Below, piece after piece: positions 1 to 7,322 of a stretch of 64,000 nucleotides of DNA. Positions within the stretch are counted from its first letter, which is position 1. Every line of letters begins with the position of its first letter. Source of the stretch: Holophagales bacterium (lineage in GTDB: Bacteria; Acidobacteriota; Thermoanaerobaculia; Multivoradales; Multivoraceae); assembly GCA_009837885.1 (NCBI GenBank), contig VXSP01000044.1, forward strand, positions 1 through 64,000, given 5' to 3'. Below the pieces are notes generated by a model. The model saw only the letters and a program-made list of their open reading frames with translations. It was not told the origin of the DNA and searched no databases. The position numbers were made by a program, and so were the translations under genes.

Positions 1-103
1 TCCCTCCACTCACCAAGAAGGGGTGAGCGGCCCCTGGGACCCTCCCCCTCCGCCCGGTTCAGGCGGGTGTGACCACCGCCGTTCCAGGCGCGCCGCCGCC
101 GCC

Positions 104-3100
104 TCAGGGCCGGAACTGCGTCGCCCGCGGCTCGAGCCGCGCCGGCTGCGAGACGATGTTCCACGCCATGTCGAGCCACTCGCAGATGAGGGCGCGGGTG
201 TCGCGGGGGTCGATCATCTCTTCGACCTGGAAGCGGGAGAGGGGGCCGACGGGACCGCGGGCGCTCTCGATCCGGGCCATCAGTTCTTCCCGGAAGGCCC
301 TCGGGTCTTCGGCCTGGGCGAGCTGGCGCTTGTAGGCGGCTTCGATGCCGCCTTCGGGCGGGATGCCGCCGGTGTCGGCGGCCGGCCAGACGACGCGCAT
401 GGAGGGTTGGGCCCGTGGGGTCGCGTAGTTGTTGCCGGCGACGCCGAAGCTGCGGCGCATGATGACGGTGAAGACGGGGACGGTGGCTTGGGCGAAGGCG
501 ATCATCCACTGGCCGCCCCAGCGGATCGTGCCGGTGATCTCGTGTTCGAGGCCCACGGCGAAACCGGGGTTGTCGACGAGGTTGAGGACCGGCAGGTGGA
601 AGAGGTCGCAGAGGTCGAGGTGGCGGATCAGCTTGCGGCAGCCGTCGGCGGTGAGCGCGCCGCCGTTCGCGTGCTGACTGTCCGAGGCGATGACGCCCAT
701 GGGATGGCCGTTCATGCGGATGAAGCCGGTGACCTGATCGGTGCCCCATAGCGGACCGATCTCGAAGAACGAGTCCCGGTCCGCCATCAGCCGGATCGCG
801 CGGCGGACGTCGAAGGTCGCCGTCCGCTTGCGGGGGATCAGGTTGAACAGCTCCTCGTCGCGGCGGTCGGGCGGGTCGGCGGGGTCCGGCGCCGCGGTCG
901 GAGGCGCCTCGAACACGGACGAGGGCAGGTAGGAGAGGAAGCGCCGGGTGAGGACCATCGCCTCCTCCTCGGTCTCCGCCAGGTTGTCCACCGAGCCGTT
1001 GCGGCAGTGGATATGCCAGCCGCCCAGGTCCTCCTTCGTGATGTCGTAGCCCATCGCGGGGCGCACCACCGGCGGTCCGGCGACGAACAGTTGCGCGATG
1101 TCGCGCACCATGACGGAGAAGTGGCCGAGCACGGCCTTGGCGGCGCCGATGCCGACGACGCTACCGAGCAGCACGTTGACGACCGGCACGGTGCCCAGTT
1201 GCTCGGTGTACATCGTGCTGCCGAGGTGGCCGGGCAGGAAAGAGCCGCCGCCGCCCGCGACCCGGGGCCGCCCGGCCTTGATCGCGCCGCGGCTCTCCTT
1301 CGCCTTGCTCTCGCCCTCCTTCTGCTGCTGAGGCACCATCGCGGCGACGCTGCCGCCGCCCGACGAGCCGTCGAGCAGTCGGATCGAGGGCGCGCGCATC
1401 TCGAGGGCCAGCCGGTCGAGATAGCTGCTCTTGGCGCCGATAGCGCCGTCCGCGTGGCCGCCCCGGGAAGTGAAGTCGTCGGCGCAGACGACCGCGGTGC
1501 GGCCTTCGATCCGGCCCCAGCCGCCGACGTGGTTGGCCGGGGTGAAGGCCGTGATCGCGCCGGCCTCGTCGTAGGACGCGAAACCGGCAATGCTGCCGAT
1601 CTCGTGGAAGGAGTTCTCGTCGAGCAGGAGGTCGATTCGTTCCCGGCAGGTCAGCTTGCCGCGGCTGCGCTGGCGGACGACCCCGGGATCGCCGGAGCCC
1701 GGGGCGAGGCGTTCGAGGGCCAGGGCCTGCATCGTGGCCACGTCCTCGAGCATCGGCGCCCACGTGTCGTCCCGATGCGCGGTGACCGCTTCGCCGGTCG
1801 CGTCCCCGGCCGGCGCAACGACCGCGACGACCTGGCCCGCCTCCACCGTGTCGCCGGGTTGCAGCGGCTGCAGGGCGGCCACCCGGCCGTCGCAGGGCGA
1901 GGTGACGGCGGACTCCATCTTCATCGCGCTGACGACGAGCAGCGTCTCGCCGGCGGCCACCTGCTCGCCGTCCGTCGCGCGCACCTCGAGGATCGAGCCG
2001 GCCATCGGGCAGGCGACGGCCTGCTGGCCGGGTTCGACGTCGAGTTCCGCGGAGGTCGTCCTCGCCGCGGGCTGCGTGCCCGCGCCGCTCGCGACCGAGA
2101 GCCCCATCACGGTCGCCTGTTGCCGCAACAGGGTCATGGCGCCGTTGGCGGTCGCGACGCCGGCGTCGGCCGAAAGTAGCGCCGGGTTCTCCTCCAGCAG
2201 CGTCGTCCGGGCGTCGCCGGCGCGGACGGAGGGATGGGCGAGGATCGCCTTGAGCTGGTCGAGGTTCGTGGCGAGTCCGCCGACGTGGAACTCCGAAACC
2301 GCGCGCCGCGCACGCTCGACGGCGGCGGTGAAGGACGCGGCGCCGGGACCGAACGAGGAAGAACTCGTGGCCGTCACCTTGGCGAGCAGGGGGTCGAACT
2401 GGGGCGGCGGCGAGTAGCCGACGTAGCCGCAACCGTCGACCCGCACGCCGGGACCGGCGGGTTCCTTGTACGCGCTCAGCGTTCCGGCGCCGCGAGCGAC
2501 CACGCGGGCCTGGACGGCGAAACCCCGCGGTTCACCGACCGCAGTCTGGTCGCCGAGACCCAGGGAGTCGAGGCTGGCGCCGGCGGCGAGTCGAAACTGA
2601 GCCTCGACGAGGTCGAACCCGGTGACCTGCTCGGTCACGGTGTGCTCGACCTGGATGCGGGCATTGCACTCGATGAAGAAGTGCTCGCCGGTCTCGGGGA
2701 CGACCAGGAACTCGACGGTGCCGGCGTTGACGTAGCCGGCCGCTTCCATCAGCCTGACCGCGTCGGCCAGAAGCCGCGTGCGCAAGTCGTCGTCCAGGCC
2801 GGGCGCGGGGGCCGTCTCGATCACCTTCTGGTTGCGCAACTGAACGGAGCAGTCCCGTTCATGCAGGTGGACGGCGTTCCCGTTCGCGTCGGCGAGGACC
2901 TGGACCTCAATGTGTCGGGGCCGCTCGATCAGCTTCTCGACGAACAGCGCGCCGTCACCGAACGCGGCCGCCGCTTCGCTTCGGCACCGCTCGAAAGCTC
3001 CGTCCATCGCATCCCTGGAGCGCACCGTGCGCATGCCGCGGCCACCCCCTCCGGCCGCCGCCTTGAGCATCACGGGATAGCCGAGCAGCTCCGCGAGCGC

Positions 3101-3550
3101 GGCGCCCTCGTCCGCGGATTCCACCGGTCCGTCGCTGCCGGGAACGACCGGGATATCGAGCGAAGCCGCGAGCTGGCGGGCGCGCACCTTGTCGCCGAAC
3201 AGGGAGAGGACGGCCGGCGGCGGGCCGACGAAGACGAGGCCGGCCCCCGCGCAGCGCTCGGCGAAGTCCGCGTTCTCGGCCAGGAATCCGTAGCCGGGAT
3301 GGACGCAGTCGCAGCCGCTGGCAAGGGCGGCGGCGACCAGATCCTCGGCGTCGAGATAGGCGGCGACGGGATCGTCGGGGACGCCGTTGCCGATCTGCAG
3401 CGCTTCCGTCGTCAGCCGCGTGTGGAGCGACAGCGAGTCGGCCGCCGGATAGACGCCGACCGACTCGATGTTCAGGGCCTCCGCCGCCTTGGCGATGCGG
3501 ATGGCGATTTCGCCGCGGTTGCTGATCAGGACCCGTTCCAGATTGGGCAT
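104..3550 (-). CDS. Single-chain biotin-dependent acyl-CoA carboxylase (BC-BCCP-CT)
   Basis: This 1148-residue protein carboxylates an acyl-CoA (acetyl-, propionyl- or longer) in the cytoplasm, using ATP, bicarbonate and covalent biotin. Residues 1-450 are biotin carboxylase: start VLISNRGEIAIRI, ATP-grasp loop AAAGGGGRGM near 165, RDCSVQLRNQKVIE near 235 and RIQVEHTVTE near 295. The biotin lysine lies in AMKMES near residue 540. About 630-1148 is the carboxyltransferase domain, with DNPGFAVG near 1010. Most bacteria split these functions over two to four subunits; this order matches the single-chain long-chain acyl-CoA carboxylase class. The start is ATG with an AGGGGA-like ribosome site. 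It is transcribed divergently from the GNAT gene. The acyl-CoA substrate cannot be read from sequence. Confidence 0.93.
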   Translation of the reverse strand: MPNLERVLISNRGEIAIRIAKAAEALNIESVGVYPAADSLSLHTRLTTEALQIGNGVPDDPVAAYLDAEDLVAAALASGCDCVHPGYGFLAENADFAERCAGAGLVFVGPPPAVLSLFGDKVRARQLAASLDIPVVPGSDGPVESADEGAALAELLGYPVMLKAAAGGGGRGMRTVRSRDAMDGAFERCRSEAAAAFGDGALFVEKLIERPRHIEVQVLADANGNAVHLHERDCSVQLRNQKVIETAPAPGLDDDLRTRLLADAVRLMEAAGYVNAGTVEFLVVPETGEHFFIECNARIQVEHTVTEQVTGFDLVEAQFRLAAGASLDSLGLGDQTAVGEPRGFAVQARVVARGAGTLSAYKEPAGPGVRVDGCGYVGYSPPPQFDPLLAKVTATSSSSFGPGAASFTAAVERARRAVSEFHVGGLATNLDQLKAILAHPSVRAGDARTTLLEENPALLSADAGVATANGAMTLLRQQATVMGLSVASGAGTQPAARTTSAELDVEPGQQAVACPMAGSILEVRATDGEQVAAGETLLVVSAMKMESAVTSPCDGRVAALQPLQPGDTVEAGQVVAVVAPAGDATGEAVTAHRDDTWAPMLEDVATMQALALERLAPGSGDPGVVRQRSRGKLTCRERIDLLLDENSFHEIGSIAGFASYDEAGAITAFTPANHVGGWGRIEGRTAVVCADDFTSRGGHADGAIGAKSSYLDRLALEMRAPSIRLLDGSSGGGSVAAMVPQQQKEGESKAKESRGAIKAGRPRVAGGGGSFLPGHLGSTMYTEQLGTVPVVNVLLGSVVGIGAAKAVLGHFSVMVRDIAQLFVAGPPVVRPAMGYDITKEDLGGWHIHCRNGSVDNLAETEEEAMVLTRRFLSYLPSSVFEAPPTAAPDPADPPDRRDEELFNLIPRKRTATFDVRRAIRLMADRDSFFEIGPLWGTDQVTGFIRMNGHPMGVIASDSQHANGGALTADGCRKLIRHLDLCDLFHLPVLNLVDNPGFAVGLEHEITGTIRWGGQWMIAFAQATVPVFTVIMRRSFGVAGNNYATPRAQPSMRVVWPAADTGGIPPEGGIEAAYKRQLAQAEDPRAFREELMARIESARGPVGPLSRFQVEEMIDPRDTRALICEWLDMAWNIVSQPARLEPRATQFRP

Positions 3551-3605
3551 TCTGCGCTGATCCCCTGAGGTGGTGAAGAGGGACAGGAGGATACAGGCGG
3601 GGCGC

Positions 3606-3611
3606 TAGCAT
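3606..3611 (+). promoter_or_regulatory. Candidate -10 box for a leaderless GNAT transcript
   Basis: TAGCAT ends 8 bases before the ATG at 3620 and no Shine-Dalgarno is present, so transcription would begin at or next to the start codon. No convincing -35 is visible. Confidence 0.4.
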
Positions 3612-3619
3612 CCCGCGCC

Positions 3620-4126
3620 ATGGCCTTCACCTGGCGCTACGCCACGGCCGCCGACGCCCCGGCGCTCGTCGCGCTCGTCAACGACGCCTTCGAGGTGGAG
3701 GCGGACGTCCTGACCGGCGACCGGATCGCGCTGCCGGACGTACTGGGCCGCCTCGAGCGCGGTTCATTCCTCGTGTGCGACGGGAGCGCCGGCGGTCTGG
3801 CGGGTTGCGTCTATGTCGAGTTGCGCGGCGAGACTGGCTACCTCGGCCTGGTGTCCGTCGCATCGGCACGGCAGAGCCTGGGGCTGGGCCGCGACCTGAT
3901 GGCCGCGGCCGAGGGCTGGTTGCACGAAGCGGGCTGCAGCGTTTGCCAGCTCTGGGTGCTCAGCAGCCGGCCGGAGCTGCTGGCCTGGTACGGCCGGCGC
4001 GGGTACCGGGTGGTCCGGAAGGAGCCGTTCGAAGCCGTCAACCCGCCTCCGACGAGAAAGCCCCTTCGGCCCGTCCACTTCGAGATCATGGAGCGCGAGC
4101 TGACGCCCCTGGGAGGGAGCGGCTAG
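3620..4126 (+). CDS. GNAT-family N-acetyltransferase
   Basis: A 168-residue single-domain GNAT protein that should transfer an acetyl group from acetyl-CoA to an amine. The N-terminal strand is FTWRYATAADAPALVALVN. The acetyl-CoA loop is seen as LVSVASARQSLGLGRDLM, a variant of the Q/R-x-x-G-x-G/A signature, followed by a helix and the C-terminal LAWYGRRGYRVV strand typical of the fold. The substrate is unknown. Its TAG stop at 4124-4126 shares the palindrome CTAG with the TAG stop of the convergent gene on the other strand, so the two genes overlap by 4 bases. Confidence 0.85.
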   Translation: MAFTWRYATAADAPALVALVNDAFEVEADVLTGDRIALPDVLGRLERGSFLVCDGSAGGLAGCVYVELRGETGYLGLVSVASARQSLGLGRDLMAAAEGWLHEAGCSVCQLWVLSSRPELLAWYGRRGYRVVRKEPFEAVNPPPTRKPLRPVHFEIMERELTPLGGSG

Positions 4127-4752
4127 GGCTCCCTTAGGGCGTCGTAGAGATCGAGCAACTGGCGCCGGAATCGCCGTTCCTGGATCTGCTCCTCGAGCAG
4201 CCGCCTGAAGTCGTCCCTCGAAGGCAGGTAGCGGCCCATCTGCGAGACGAGCGAGAACTTCTCGGTGTCGGCGAAACGGGCGTCGAGTTCGAGCAGGGCG
4301 TCGTAGTAGTCGAAGTCGTTCTTGATCAGGTCCGTTTCCCCGGCTTCGGCCATGACCAGGGCGACCCGGTGGTAGGGCGCCACCAGCGAGCGCGTCGATC
4401 CAGGCGTTTCGTGGGCGACGATCTTCACTTCGTCGCCGACGGCGAAACGATCGCGCAGTTCTCGCGCGCTGAGGGGCCGCTTCGTGCAGTTCTCGTCCGT
4501 CGTCTCGACGGTCACCGCGTAGCGCGAACGGGGCCGCGGAAGGTGAACGGCGTCTTCGACCTGGACCTCGAGCTGGAAGGCGCCGCCATCTTCCAGCGGC
4601 AACGCGGCCGCTTCGGTCACGAAGCCGCGGAAGACGTAGATGTCCTGGGGGAAGAGGCCGTGGAGTTCGGGGCCGGGGCAGTCCTGGGCGGTCGCGGCGC
4701 CGGCGGTCAGGGCCACGCACAGGATGGCGATGCCGAACAGGACTCGACTCAT
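4123..4752 (-). CDS. Secreted conserved hypothetical protein
   Basis: A 209-residue protein with a clear Sec signal peptide (MSRVLFGIAILCVALTAG, probable cleavage after ATA-Q) followed by a mature region starting QDCPGPELHG. The mature part has paired cysteines (QDCPG, ENCTK), a beta-rich segment about residues 35-130 and a charged helical C-terminus rich in Arg and Glu. I do not recognise a family. Its ATG overlaps the TGA of the upstream MATE gene as ATGA (4749-4752), so the two are probably translationally coupled. Confidence 0.7.
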   Translation of the reverse strand: MSRVLFGIAILCVALTAGAATAQDCPGPELHGLFPQDIYVFRGFVTEAAALPLEDGGAFQLEVQVEDAVHLPRPRSRYAVTVETTDENCTKRPLSARELRDRFAVGDEVKIVAHETPGSTRSLVAPYHRVALVMAEAGETDLIKNDFDYYDALLELDARFADTEKFSLVSQMGRYLPSRDDFRRLLEEQIQERRFRRQLLDLYDALREP

Positions 4753-6191
4753 GCGGGCTCGGGCGCTTCGGCCGCGCTATCCACTGGCAGTTCTCCGGTG
4801 CCGGCGGGGGCACCGAGCGGAGACTCGCCGCGACCGATCCTTGCGATCGCCTGGCGCAACCCGGCCGCGAGCCAGGCGAGCGCGACCGAGGCCGAAACGA
4901 CCGTGCCGATCAGGGATGAGTACCAGACCCACTGCACAGGTCCGTGCAACCAGAAGGTCGCAGCCCAGGCCAGGGGAGCGCTGATCAGGATGACTCGCAG
5001 CAGGGACAGCCAGAGCTCCGGGGAGCCGCGGCCCAGGCCCTGCAGGCTGCGCCCGGTGAGGATGGAAACGCCGATGAAGGGATAGGCGAAGACGACCACC
5101 CGCAGGTAGTCGACGCCCAGGGAGTGGATGCCGGGACTGTCGGTGAAGAAGGCGACGAGAGCGGGGGCCAGCACGTAGAACGCGGCGGCGATCGCGATGC
5201 TGAGCAGGATCGTCCGCACCATCGCGTAGCTGACGATCTCCCGCAGCAGATCGCCGCGACGGGCGCCGTAGAACATGCCGACCAGGGTCACCAGGCCGGA
5301 AGCGATCGCGACCTGGGGCAGGATGACGACATGGTCGAGGCGGCTGCCGATCTGAAGCGCGGCCACCGCGTCCGGCGTGTGCTCGACCAGGATGCGGTTG
5401 AGCACGCCGCCGCCGAGCGACATGACCAGGAAGGACAGGGAAGCGGGCAGGCCGATAGCGCAGATGCTGCGGATGATCGCGCTGTCGTAGCGGAAGTTCG
5501 CGAGATCGAAGCGGACGTAGGAGAGCTTGGCGACGAACAGCAGGTAGACGAAGACCACGGCGGCCGCCGCCTGGCTGACGATCGTCGCCAGGGCTGCGCC
5601 GGCCACGCCCATGCCGAAGGTGAAGATGAACAGCGGGTCGAGGGCGATGTTCAGCACGGTGGCGGCGCCCTGGACCATCACCGGCGTCTTCACGTTGCCT
5701 TCGCCCGAGAGGATCGATCGGAAGAAGACGGCCAGGATCATGAAGGGATAGCCGCAGGCCAGCACGCGGAAGTAGCTCCAAGCCTGGGGCACGAGTTCGG
5801 CCGGTACGCCGAGCGCGTGGAGCAGGGGGATGCCGAAAACGAGCGCCGAACCCGTCGTCAGTGCGGCGACCAGGGCGCCGATCAGCACCGAGTGCTCGGC
5901 GGCGCGGTCGGCGCGCACCCGGTCGCGGGCGCCGATCGCCTGCGCGATCACCGCGGTGATGCCGGTGCCCAGGCCGAAGGTCACGCCCATCGCCAGGAAC
6001 ACGAGCGGCATGTTGAAGGCGAGAGCGGTCAGCGCCTCCGGGCTCACCCGGCCGACGAAGAACATGTCGACGATCATGTAGAGCGTCTGGATCGACATGC
6101 CGATCAGGATCGGCATCGCCAATAGCCACAGCGCCCGCCGCGGATTCTCGGCGAAGCGGTCGAGACGGTCTGCCCCCGGACGCTCCCGCAT
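4749..6191 (-). CDS. MATE-family multidrug/cation antiporter
   Basis: A 480-residue inner-membrane protein with about twelve hydrophobic segments in two similar halves, the MATE arrangement. Early family hallmarks include LAMPILIGMSIQTLYMIVDM and FFVGRVSPEALTALA in the first helices and IAQAIGARDRVRADRAAEHS in the first cytoplasmic loop. The second half opens GLPASLSFLVMSLGGGVLN. MATE proteins expel organic cations or metabolites in exchange for Na+ or H+; the substrate here is unknown. The length fits the family. The downstream secreted-protein gene is coupled by an ATGA overlap. The start is ATG with no Shine-Dalgarno, but a -10-like box sits six bases upstream. Confidence 0.9.
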   Translation of the reverse strand: MRERPGADRLDRFAENPRRALWLLAMPILIGMSIQTLYMIVDMFFVGRVSPEALTALAFNMPLVFLAMGVTFGLGTGITAVIAQAIGARDRVRADRAAEHSVLIGALVAALTTGSALVFGIPLLHALGVPAELVPQAWSYFRVLACGYPFMILAVFFRSILSGEGNVKTPVMVQGAATVLNIALDPLFIFTFGMGVAGAALATIVSQAAAAVVFVYLLFVAKLSYVRFDLANFRYDSAIIRSICAIGLPASLSFLVMSLGGGVLNRILVEHTPDAVAALQIGSRLDHVVILPQVAIASGLVTLVGMFYGARRGDLLREIVSYAMVRTILLSIAIAAAFYVLAPALVAFFTDSPGIHSLGVDYLRVVVFAYPFIGVSILTGRSLQGLGRGSPELWLSLLRVILISAPLAWAATFWLHGPVQWVWYSSLIGTVVSASVALAWLAAGLRQAIARIGRGESPLGAPAGTGELPVDSAAEAPEPA

Positions 6192-6197
6192 CGGCGG

Positions 6198-6203
6198 AGA
6201 TTA
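6198..6203 (-). promoter_or_regulatory. Candidate -10 box for a leaderless MATE transcript
   Basis: On the minus strand TAATCT ends six bases before the ATG of the MATE gene, which has no Shine-Dalgarno. The same TAATCT with the same six-base spacing precedes the SDR at 31332. Confidence 0.4.
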
Positions 6204-6284
6204 CATCGGGGGGCCTTGCCTTCGCTGGGTCAAGGCTGCGGTTGACAAGGTTGACGGGCCTGCTGGGATCGCCCGCACCCAACA

Positions 6285-6317
6285 ACAGGAGGTCCTCCAC
6301 AAACAGGAGGTCCTCCA
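6285..6317 (+). promoter_or_regulatory. Tandem duplicated Shine-Dalgarno block with self-complementary arms
   Basis: The 15-base unit ACAGGAGGTCCTCCA occurs twice, at 6285-6299 and 6303-6317, with an 18-base period. The second copy places AGGAGG (6305-6310) seven bases before the ATG at 6318. Within each unit GGAGG faces CCTCC, and CCTCC of copy 1 (6294-6298) can pair with the functional GGAGG of copy 2 (6306-6310) across a seven-base loop. The ribosome site could therefore be masked by its own duplicate. Any regulatory effect is inference. Confidence 0.6.
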
Positions 6318-6707
6318 ATGAGGAAAGACAGTTGGTTCCGGGGCGCGCTCTTGAGCGTGCTGTTCTTCGCGCCGCTGATCGGCGGTGCGCCGACAATGGC
6401 GGGTGCCATTCACACGAACGGCGGAATCACGCCGGGTTCCGGAGGCGAGAGTGACGCCAACCGGAATTCCGGGACGAACGCCAATGGCGAGTTCGGCGGC
6501 AACTCCGGCAGCTTGTGGAACTCGTTCACGAACTTCATGTGCGGAGCGTCCGAGAATCTCGTCGAATACTCGATCATCGGTGCCGGTGTCGGAATCGCCG
6601 CGACCGCGTTTCCTGAACCGGCTTCTATGCTGACTGGCCCAGGGTTGATCAGTGCATCTGGCATTGGCGCAACTCTCGGTTTCATGGGGCAAGCGGCGTT
6701 CTGTTGA
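6318..6707 (+). CDS. Small secreted Gly/Asn-rich peptide, function unknown
   Basis: A 129-residue protein with an apparent signal sequence (MRKDSWFRGALLSVLFFAPL, likely cleavage near AGA-IH), then a Gly/Asn/Ser-rich linker (about residues 35-70) and a hydrophobic, Gly/Ala-rich C-terminal half (SIIGAGVGIAATAF, ISASGIGATLGF). Cysteines occur in FMCGAS and as the last residue. No family is recognised. The Gly/Ala-rich hydrophobic tail and terminal Cys recall colicin-V-like or other pore-forming peptides, but that is only a resemblance. The start is decided by a very strong AGGAGG. A 28-codon membrane peptide ORF follows 21 bases after the stop. Confidence 0.6.
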   Translation: MRKDSWFRGALLSVLFFAPLIGGAPTMAGAIHTNGGITPGSGGESDANRNSGTNANGEFGGNSGSLWNSFTNFMCGASENLVEYSIIGAGVGIAATAFPEPASMLTGPGLISASGIGATLGFMGQAAFC

Positions 6708-6728
6708 CCGTCGGCAAGGGAGGACCCG

Positions 6729-6815
6729 ATGAAGAAGCTCCTAAAGCTCACTTGGGCCTTTCTGGCAGTGATTCTGCTGCTGGCTGTCGTGTCCACCTTC
6801 ATTGAAGGGTGGTAG
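6729..6815 (+). CDS. 28-residue single-span membrane miniprotein
   Basis: A short ORF, ATG at 6729 to TAG at 6813-6815. It has a GGGAGGA ribosome site at 6718-6724 with good spacing. The product starts MKKLLKLTWAF, runs through a roughly 18-residue hydrophobic helix (LAVILLLAVVS) and ends FIEGW. A basic N-terminus, one helix and a short polar tail are the layout of small membrane proteins and of type I toxins. It lies 21 bases after the secreted peptide gene and just before a strong hairpin, so the two probably form one small transcript. Function unknown. Confidence 0.5.
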   Translation: MKKLLKLTWAFLAVILLLAVVSTFIEGW

Positions 6816-7105
6816 CCCCGCGCCCGGCCCCGCCGCTTCCGCTACCCGATAGGCGGCGGGCCGGGCCAACGACCACTCACAGCCTGAACCAGATTGACTC
6901 CCGCGTCCGTGGCGGCCAGTTGCGCTCTGGAGTCGTGCTGCCAGTTCTTGTTCACGCGGGCAGGGTTGCTACGCCGACCCTGCCCGCAGCCCGCGCGAGC
7001 GCGCTACAGTGCCGAAAGGTGGGTCTTCGCGGCAAACGCGCCGACACTCAGAGTGTCTTCTCGGGACTCTTCCAACCGGTTCATCCAACTAGTTTATTCG
7101 AATTC
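6816..7105. other. Non-coding stretch with two hairpins
   Basis: I see no credible gene here. Besides the hairpin at 6823-6865 there is a perfect 11-bp inverted repeat, arms 6956-6966 and 6977-6987 with a 10-base loop. A short AT-rich patch (about 7087-7106) borders the remnant gene copy that follows. Confidence 0.5.
6823..6865 (+). terminator. Strong GC hairpin after the small-peptide unit
   Basis: Arms 6823-6836 and 6853-6865 pair over 13 bp with one bulged C and a 16-base loop, starting eight bases after the miniprotein stop. There is no following T-run, so this is a factor-dependent terminator or 3'-end stabiliser rather than a classic intrinsic terminator. Confidence 0.45.
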
Positions 7106-7322
7106 CTAGGGCCGCGTGCTCGAACCACGCCGGGCACCTGCCGAGCCCAAGCCTCTCGACGTCTGCGCTCTCCCAGGCTCTTCTCTTGCTCCACTTGGCC
7201 TGAATGGCCGCCAAAACCACGAGCACCAGTACGCCGGCTCCGACGGGTATCAGCGGCCCCCTTGCCTCCAGCCAGGTGACACCCTCGGGTCGATCAGGGA
7301 AGCCGCCCCAGATGAACTCGAC
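7106..7322 (-). pseudogene. Truncated copy of the membrane-protein gene at 16833-17339
   Basis: Read on the minus strand, this 217-bp block matches plus-strand 16941-17158 closely. It encodes VEFIWGGFPDRPEGVTWLE through GRCPAWFEHAALG without a stop; about 63 of 75 residues agree with the intact protein. It lacks the N-terminus and the last two membrane helices and ends in unrelated sequence (LGIRIN, stop). Its 5' side is fused to the 3' end of the large exoprotein gene, whose last residues are read from this block in another frame. Recent duplication or recombination is the simplest explanation. Confidence 0.75.

Noticed and set aside
7087..7111. AT-rich patch with restriction-site-like words (ACTAGT, GAATTC, CCTAGG)
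   Set aside because: Considered as cloning-vector junction, but surrounding sequence is continuous genomic in style and the remnant gene ends here naturally; chance is adequate.
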